From contig JNEM01011436.1 in assembly GCA_000697335.1 (NCBI GenBank), positions 1 to 13,880 of the forward strand: a DNA stretch of 13,880 bases, written 5' to 3'. The stretch's first letter is position 1. Each line of letters opens with the position of its first letter. Below the pieces are notes generated by a model that worked only from the letters and a program-made list of their open reading frames with translations, made no database searches and was not told the origin of the DNA. The DNA comes from Conidiobolus incongruus B7586 (lineage: Eukaryota; Entomophthoromycota; Entomophthoromycetes; Entomophthorales; Conidiobolaceae). Of this stretch, positions 9,854-13,880 are shown piece by piece. The translations under genes were made by a program, and so were the position numbers.

Positions 9854-10354
9854 AGTAAAAAAAATAAAAATTGTATAAAAAAATCACATAAAAAATATGA
9901 TTTAAATCCGGTAGATGAAAAAACATTAGATCTCAAATTTGGACAGTATATTTCAATTATTTAGTATAAGTTTAAAACATTTTATAGCACTGTTGCAAGG
10001 TAGGAGCCTCTGCTCATCAAATTTCTTATACCAAGTCAATTCAATGATCATTATTTCCTCGCATAAAGGTTCACTTACTCATCGTTCGTTGATCGACTAT
10101 TCAGACAAGCCATTTCAATAATTCCTTAATCACATTACCCGACATACATTATAAAAACCTGGAATTTGGATGATTCACCACAAAAAATTCTCGAGCTAAG
10201 TCCTTCCTTCTATTTGACAGAATCAATAAAACTTCCTTTTGACTCATATTATAGCTCAAAATCCTCGATCATCTTCTCTTTTACTAATTTTGATTACAGT
10301 ACTATTTCTTCAAATAGTATTAATAGAATTTACAATTTGATAAATTTAATATAG
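9854..10354 (+). pseudogene. Decayed coding segment, unknown product
   Basis: A single plus-strand frame spans 167 codons with only four internal stops (TAG 9962, TAG 10001, TAA 10064, TAA 10127) before a final TAG at 10352-10354. About a dozen would be expected by chance at this base composition. It begins near DLNPVDEKTLDLKFGQ and its last open run, 10166-10351, is rich in Ser, Phe, Tyr and Ile. All four internal stops are one C-to-T change away from CAA or CAG. It sits 120 bases after the 9256 relic in the same orientation, so it may be the 3' part of that gene. The product is not recognised, and a chance long frame cannot be ruled out. Confidence 0.4.
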
Positions 10355-11208
10355 AATACTTTACACTATTCAAGTTTACCATTTTTTAATTATAAAATAC
10401 CTGAAATTTTCTTTTCATAAAATTAATTATAATGTAGAAAAAAGTTGCTCACTATAAATCTATCAAATTTTAAATGAAGCATTACATATTTAAAAAACCA
10501 TCTAAGATTCTAGTCCATTGTATACATTTTGTCATATCAATTTTGAAATAAATTAAATTTCAATTAGTATAAATTTGAAAGTAATTATTAAAATAGAAAA
10601 TTAATGGAAAAAAATGTATTAAAAAAGAAAATTTTTATAATCCTGATTTGAAGAAAGTATTTAATATAATTTAAGGTTAATAATGATACTTTCCTCAAAT
10701 ACATGCAAAGCCAAAATAACATTGAATAAAAATTAAAATTAAAATTACCAAATAATTTCCAAAAATTAATGATATAATTAGAAATTCCTAAGAGTAATGT
10801 TCACTTAATTTAATTCTAATCTTCTTTAATATTGCAAATAAATATATAAACTGTTTAATAAAGATTACACTTGAATGATACAAAACTCTCATTATTGAAT
10901 GTTGAAAAAAAAGATTATAAAAATTCAAAAATAATTTAATTCAAAATTAGTGAAGTTTAAAGATACCGCAAGTGTTTTTTAAGATGAAAATGATTAAACT
11001 CTTATGTAATTAATTTTATTAAATTATAAATTATCAAAGAATAAATAAAATTCTAACTCTTATAAATTTATGAATATTACTTTTCCAAAACTATTAAAAT
11101 TACTTACGATTAAAATTCTACTTTAATGAGAATCATTCAGACTTATTCGAATCATTATTTATAGAGATTAATTGCATAAATTTTAGTTGACAAATAGTTT
11201 AATTATTA
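10355..11208. other. AT-rich spacer, no gene seen
   Basis: Nothing coding or structural is convincing here. A short run of AATTAA-like units lies near 10726-10748. The rest is ordinary AT-rich spacer. Confidence 0.5.
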
Positions 11209-11235
11209 ATATATATATATACATATATATATGTA
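11209..11235. repeat. TA tract with 16-bp palindrome
   Basis: An alternating TA run leads into a perfect 16-bp palindrome at 11220-11235 (TACATATATATATGTA). It ends 93 nt before the old ATG of the 11328 relic, about where the TATAAATA sites stand before the two intact genes, so it may mark an old promoter. Confidence 0.7.
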
Positions 11236-11327
11236 CACTGTCGTTGTTTTGGAGTGATAAATTATTAATTTTTAAATATTATAATTTTTCCATTGAATAG
11301 TTAATTCATTTATTCATCAATTTAATT

Positions 11328-11899
11328 ATGAAATTTAATATATTTGTTTTAATTGTATTTTAATGAATTTAAGGATGTTTAACTAGCTACGATGGATTTA
11401 ATGTAGAAATTACAACGCAGCTCGAACATCATAGAATCAAAGATAATACCAATCACATTGAAGTGTAATTAAATCTCCGGTACATTTTGGATAACTGTAA
11501 ATAATGGGAAATGAGGTACTTTGCCTGCAGATGGACTCTGATGATATTATTAGTGGATCTCATCCTGAAGGCTATAACGATATTAAATTTGATAGCTAGC
11601 TTATCCTCAACAGGTGAGCTAGGTGAGATTGATTTTTAATTTGTTTATATCTCAGCCATTGATAAATATGACTTGATTTTGGAAAATAGCAAACTCAAAG
11701 TAGTTGCTTATTTCACTAATAATGAAGATAGGCAAAAAATTGAAAATTACATTGATTGCTGGAGTCATTTTGAGTGATAGAACTGAAATAGAAACCAATA
11801 TGGTGATTCAAATGGATACAACCATAGTAACATATACAATATGATATAAAATAGAGCAACCATGGTAACTACTAATGACATAGATATAGCTAAAATGTA
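11328..11899 (+). pseudogene. Decayed paralogue of the secreted-protein gene at 13563
   Basis: From ATG 11328 the translation begins MKFNIFVLIVF, against MQFKFLALILI in the 13563 gene. The two align without gaps for 56 codons, sharing a Thr-Thr pair at 29-30, Lys-Asp at 38-39, His-43 and a Leu-Asp at 54-55. Stops replace codons 12, 13, 15 and 47. At codon 15 the intact gene has CAA and the relic TAA. Beyond that the match continues in another frame at 11525-11599 (SGSHPEGYNDIKFDS, like GGHHPDNYKENDIDVYG), then returns to the first frame (GELGEIDF, like RHPGEIDL). After a stop, an open stretch to TGA 11775-11777 includes IDKYDLILENSKLKVV, loosely like the start of a Theileria FAINT (DUF529) domain. 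Coding-like reading persists, broken, to about 11899. At least two frame changes and several stops make it dead. It shows what probably follows the point where the intact copy leaves the window. Confidence 0.88.
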
Positions 11900-13467
11900 G
11901 ATTTCTATATCCCGTAATTTTTTGTTATTTCAATTAATATAATTATTGAATATTAAAAAGCTCAAATATAAATATTATCGCGAGTATTATTTAATGATTT
12001 ATTCATTTAAAATTGTTGAATAAAAATAGTTTAAACTAATCCAAGTAATAAAGTAATTGGGTGATTTGTTTTATTTGTCTCTTTTCAATACTAAAAATGA
12101 TTGCAAGGTTTTGAAATATGTAAAACCTCTGAAGTGTTTGAATTTATATTAAAAAAATAAAAATTTTAGTCCTAATACTATATTAATATATCCAATAATA
12201 ATATAAATTATGGATAAATCGTCGTATTAAATCAACCTAACTAACATCTGTTTCTGCTATTAGGTATATATAATGTGAATATTATGGGGAAAAAGTGCAG
12301 AAGAATTAAAAAATATTTTGAATGTATCATTATCACCTCTCATTGTATTTAAGAATTCCACTAATAGTTATCAATTCGATCAGGGTTATTAATTCTAACA
12401 AAAAATAGTGAAATTTATGTAATGAAAATTTATAAATTATTGTGTTTATCCAAAAAGCAATAAATATATTTTCTGAAAATATTATTAATTAATATTATAA
12501 ATTTAATTGTAAATAAAATTTATCAAATATTTTAGAAAATATATAAAATTTTTAATGATATACCAAAATGGTATTCTGAGTAATATATTTAACGTGAAAT
12601 TATTAATGAATTAATTATATTGATAAAACATAAATATTTCAATAAATATTATGTAAAAAAGTTTAAAATTTTAGAATGTATGGGAAATAAAAATATTTAG
12701 TTAATATTTTATACTATTAATAATGATCCATTATATTATCTGTTTTAAATATTTTTCTCTAATTTAATAATGCATATATAAATTTTATTTGGTTTACATT
12801 AATTTTGGTTGGGTATTTGATAATAAATATAATACAATGTAATATTTAGATTTGAAATATATGATTTAATTTGAATATATAATTTCAAACTTTGTATTAA
12901 AAATTTTTTATACAATTTATTCATTATGCTTTTTTTAATTATATTTTAAAAATTTGAATTAGTGGTTATATCAAATCGACTTTATTACCTTTTTTATTCG
13001 TTATTTTTGATTCGTAAGCCCTATTTTATAAATATAATTAAGGAGAAAGATATAATAAATTAAAATAGAAATATTTATAATTATATATATATTTTATAGG
13101 AATTATTTATTTACGAATTATAAATATAGTAAATTTTTGTTTTTGTATTTTACACTTTAACAAAAATGAGCTGACTTGATTATAAATGAAAATAAAAGTA
13201 ATTGCTAATAAATGGTTACCAATGTTAACATGATTAAAATGGGCTAATTATAACTGAAATATATAAATAATAACATAACGAGAAATATCTTTAAAATTTA
13301 AAAGTACACAATCTCCGAATGAAAATTAATTAAATTGAGTTAATTAAAAAAATTCTACTTAAAAAAATTTCTTGAGTCAATAAAAATTTCCCCAAATTAA
13401 ATGGTTGTCAACATTTGATCAATTTAACCAAATTAAATATATAAAAATTTTTTATATTCTAAATTAA
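11900..13467. other. AT-rich spacer with one weak coding-like island
   Basis: No sound gene is seen. An island at about 12230-12475 has a plus-strand frame starting MGKKCRRIKKYFECIIITSH at ATG 12284, with stops after 22 codons and more beyond, then another readable run to about 12470. It could be the far 3' part of the 11328 relic or a separate fragment. From 12480 to 13460 the DNA is very AT-rich, with dense stops and no ordered repeats. Confidence 0.4.
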
Positions 13468-13475
13468 TATAAATA
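13468..13475 (+). promoter_or_regulatory. Candidate TATA box of the 13563 gene
   Basis: An exact TATAAATA stands 87 nt before the ATG, matching the GPDH arrangement (94 nt). It forms the outer part of one arm of a 12-bp inverted repeat, so the same octamer also occurs on the minus strand at 13533-13526. Function is inferred from position only. Confidence 0.35.
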
Positions 13476-13533
13476 GTTTCAGATTATCTCAGTCTGTAAA
13501 TTATAAATTCAATAATATTACAAACTATTTATA
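13468..13533. repeat. 12-bp perfect inverted repeat upstream of ATG
   Basis: TATAAATAGTTT at 13468-13479 and its exact reverse complement AAACTATTTATA at 13522-13533 are separated by 42 nt. The right arm ends 29 nt before the ATG at 13563. This could be a hairpin in the 5' leader, a paired binding site, or chance in AT-rich DNA. Confidence 0.75.
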
Positions 13534-13562
13534 CAGTATATTAATTATCTAATTTATTAATC

Positions 13563-13880
13563 ATGCAATTCAAATTTCTCGCTTTAATTTTAATTACCGC
13601 TATTCAAGGACGCCCCACAGATGACCCTGAGGTCTATTTGGATGTTACTACTTTACTAGATGCTAGCAGATACAAGGACGGTAGTGAACACACTGATGTG
13701 GTAGTTGATCTCAAAAATCTTTTGGACGGTCGCAGGAAGAAAGAAGACAAAGCACCTGTTGTTCATATTGATGGAGGTGATCTCATTGGTGGACATCATC
13801 CTGATAATTACAAGGAGAATGATATTGATGTCTATGGCACTTTAGGTAGACATCCTGGAGAAATTGACTTGAATGAAATC
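13563..13880 (+). CDS. Secreted protein, repeat-containing, partial at 3' end
   Basis: The frame is open for all 106 codons to the window edge, so the C-terminus is missing. The start is clear: the upstream DNA is very AT-rich, and the first 16 residues (MQFKFLALILITAIQG) form a typical signal peptide with probable cleavage before R17. The mature part is acidic, with many Asp, except for a basic patch RRKK at 57-60, and later is rich in Gly and His (GGDLIGGHHPDN at 71-82, GRHPGE at 95-100). A short motif, hydrophobic-x-hydrophobic-Asp-x3-Leu/Ile-Leu/Ile, recurs around D27, D49, D70, D89 and perhaps D102. G+C is above 40% against under 15% upstream. A decayed copy lies at 11328, so it belongs to a local tandem family. 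From that copy I infer that a possibly FAINT-like segment may follow. Function is unknown. A secreted surface or host-directed parasite protein is plausible, not shown. A TATAAATA lies 87 nt upstream. Confidence 0.85.
   Translation, partial: MQFKFLALILITAIQGRPTDDPEVYLDVTTLLDASRYKDGSEHTDVVVDLKNLLDGRRKKEDKAPVVHIDGGDLIGGHHPDNYKENDIDVYGTLGRHPGEIDLNEI

Noticed and set aside
9939-10121. 60-codon plus-strand frame starting MDSIFQLFSISLKHF
   Set aside because: It lies in a different frame from the longer decayed segment 9854-10354 and reads less like protein. It is probably a shadow.
6683-10354. Alternative genetic code with TAA/TAG read as glutamine
   Set aside because: GPDH uses CAA and CAG throughout and terminates properly at TAA, and the tRNA-Gln present has anticodon TTG. 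TGA stops also occur in the relics, so decay explains the pattern better.
1-13880. Transposon, retroelement, virus-derived element or CRISPR array
   Set aside because: No transposase or reverse-transcriptase motifs, long terminal repeats, terminal inverted repeats with target duplications, or regularly spaced repeats were seen on either strand by eye.

Overview
This 13.9 kb window is from the nuclear genome of an AT-rich unicellular eukaryote. Non-coding DNA is roughly one-sixth to one-fifth G+C by eye, and below 10% in places, while recognisable exons are above 40%. Introns are very short (53 and 55 nt) with GTAAGT/GTAAAT donors and TAG acceptors. The standard code applies: glutamines in the one full gene are CAA/CAG and it ends at TAA. 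Best guess is a piroplasm-type apicomplexan (Theileria-like), because of the small introns and a head-to-tail run of secreted-protein genes, one with a stretch faintly like a FAINT (DUF529) domain. An AT-rich fungus or another protist is not excluded.

Layout. 1-1931: AT-rich DNA with a G+C-richer, possibly coding relic at about 888-1524. 1932-2003: tRNA-Asp(GTC), minus strand. 2004-3716: AT-rich spacer with small coding-like islands. 4019-5248: complete three-exon cytosolic NAD-dependent glycerol-3-phosphate dehydrogenase, with a TATAAATA site 94 nt upstream of the preferred ATG. 5822-5893: tRNA-Gln(TTG), plus strand. From about 6680 to the end: a decayed gene array, all plus strand, with old starts at about 6683, 9256 and 11328 and an apparently intact gene starting at 13563 that runs off the window. 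The starts are 2.1-2.6 kb apart and each is followed by a hydrophobic leader or its remains. The 11328 relic is a clear paralogue of the 13563 gene, aligning without gaps over the first 56 codons. The 6683 and 9256 relics may form a second related pair (leader followed by a Pro-Val-Pro motif). A further relic at 9854-10354 may be the 3' part of the 9256 gene.

Functionally, glycerol-3-phosphate dehydrogenase links glycolysis (dihydroxyacetone phosphate, NADH) to glycerolipid synthesis and redox balance, and the two tRNAs are housekeeping. The right half looks like an accessory locus where a secreted protein family expanded and mostly died. The intact member contains a short repeated motif built around hydrophobic-Asp-Leu/Ile that I do not recognise as a named domain. 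No capsid, reverse transcriptase, transposase, CRISPR array or other mobile element was seen.
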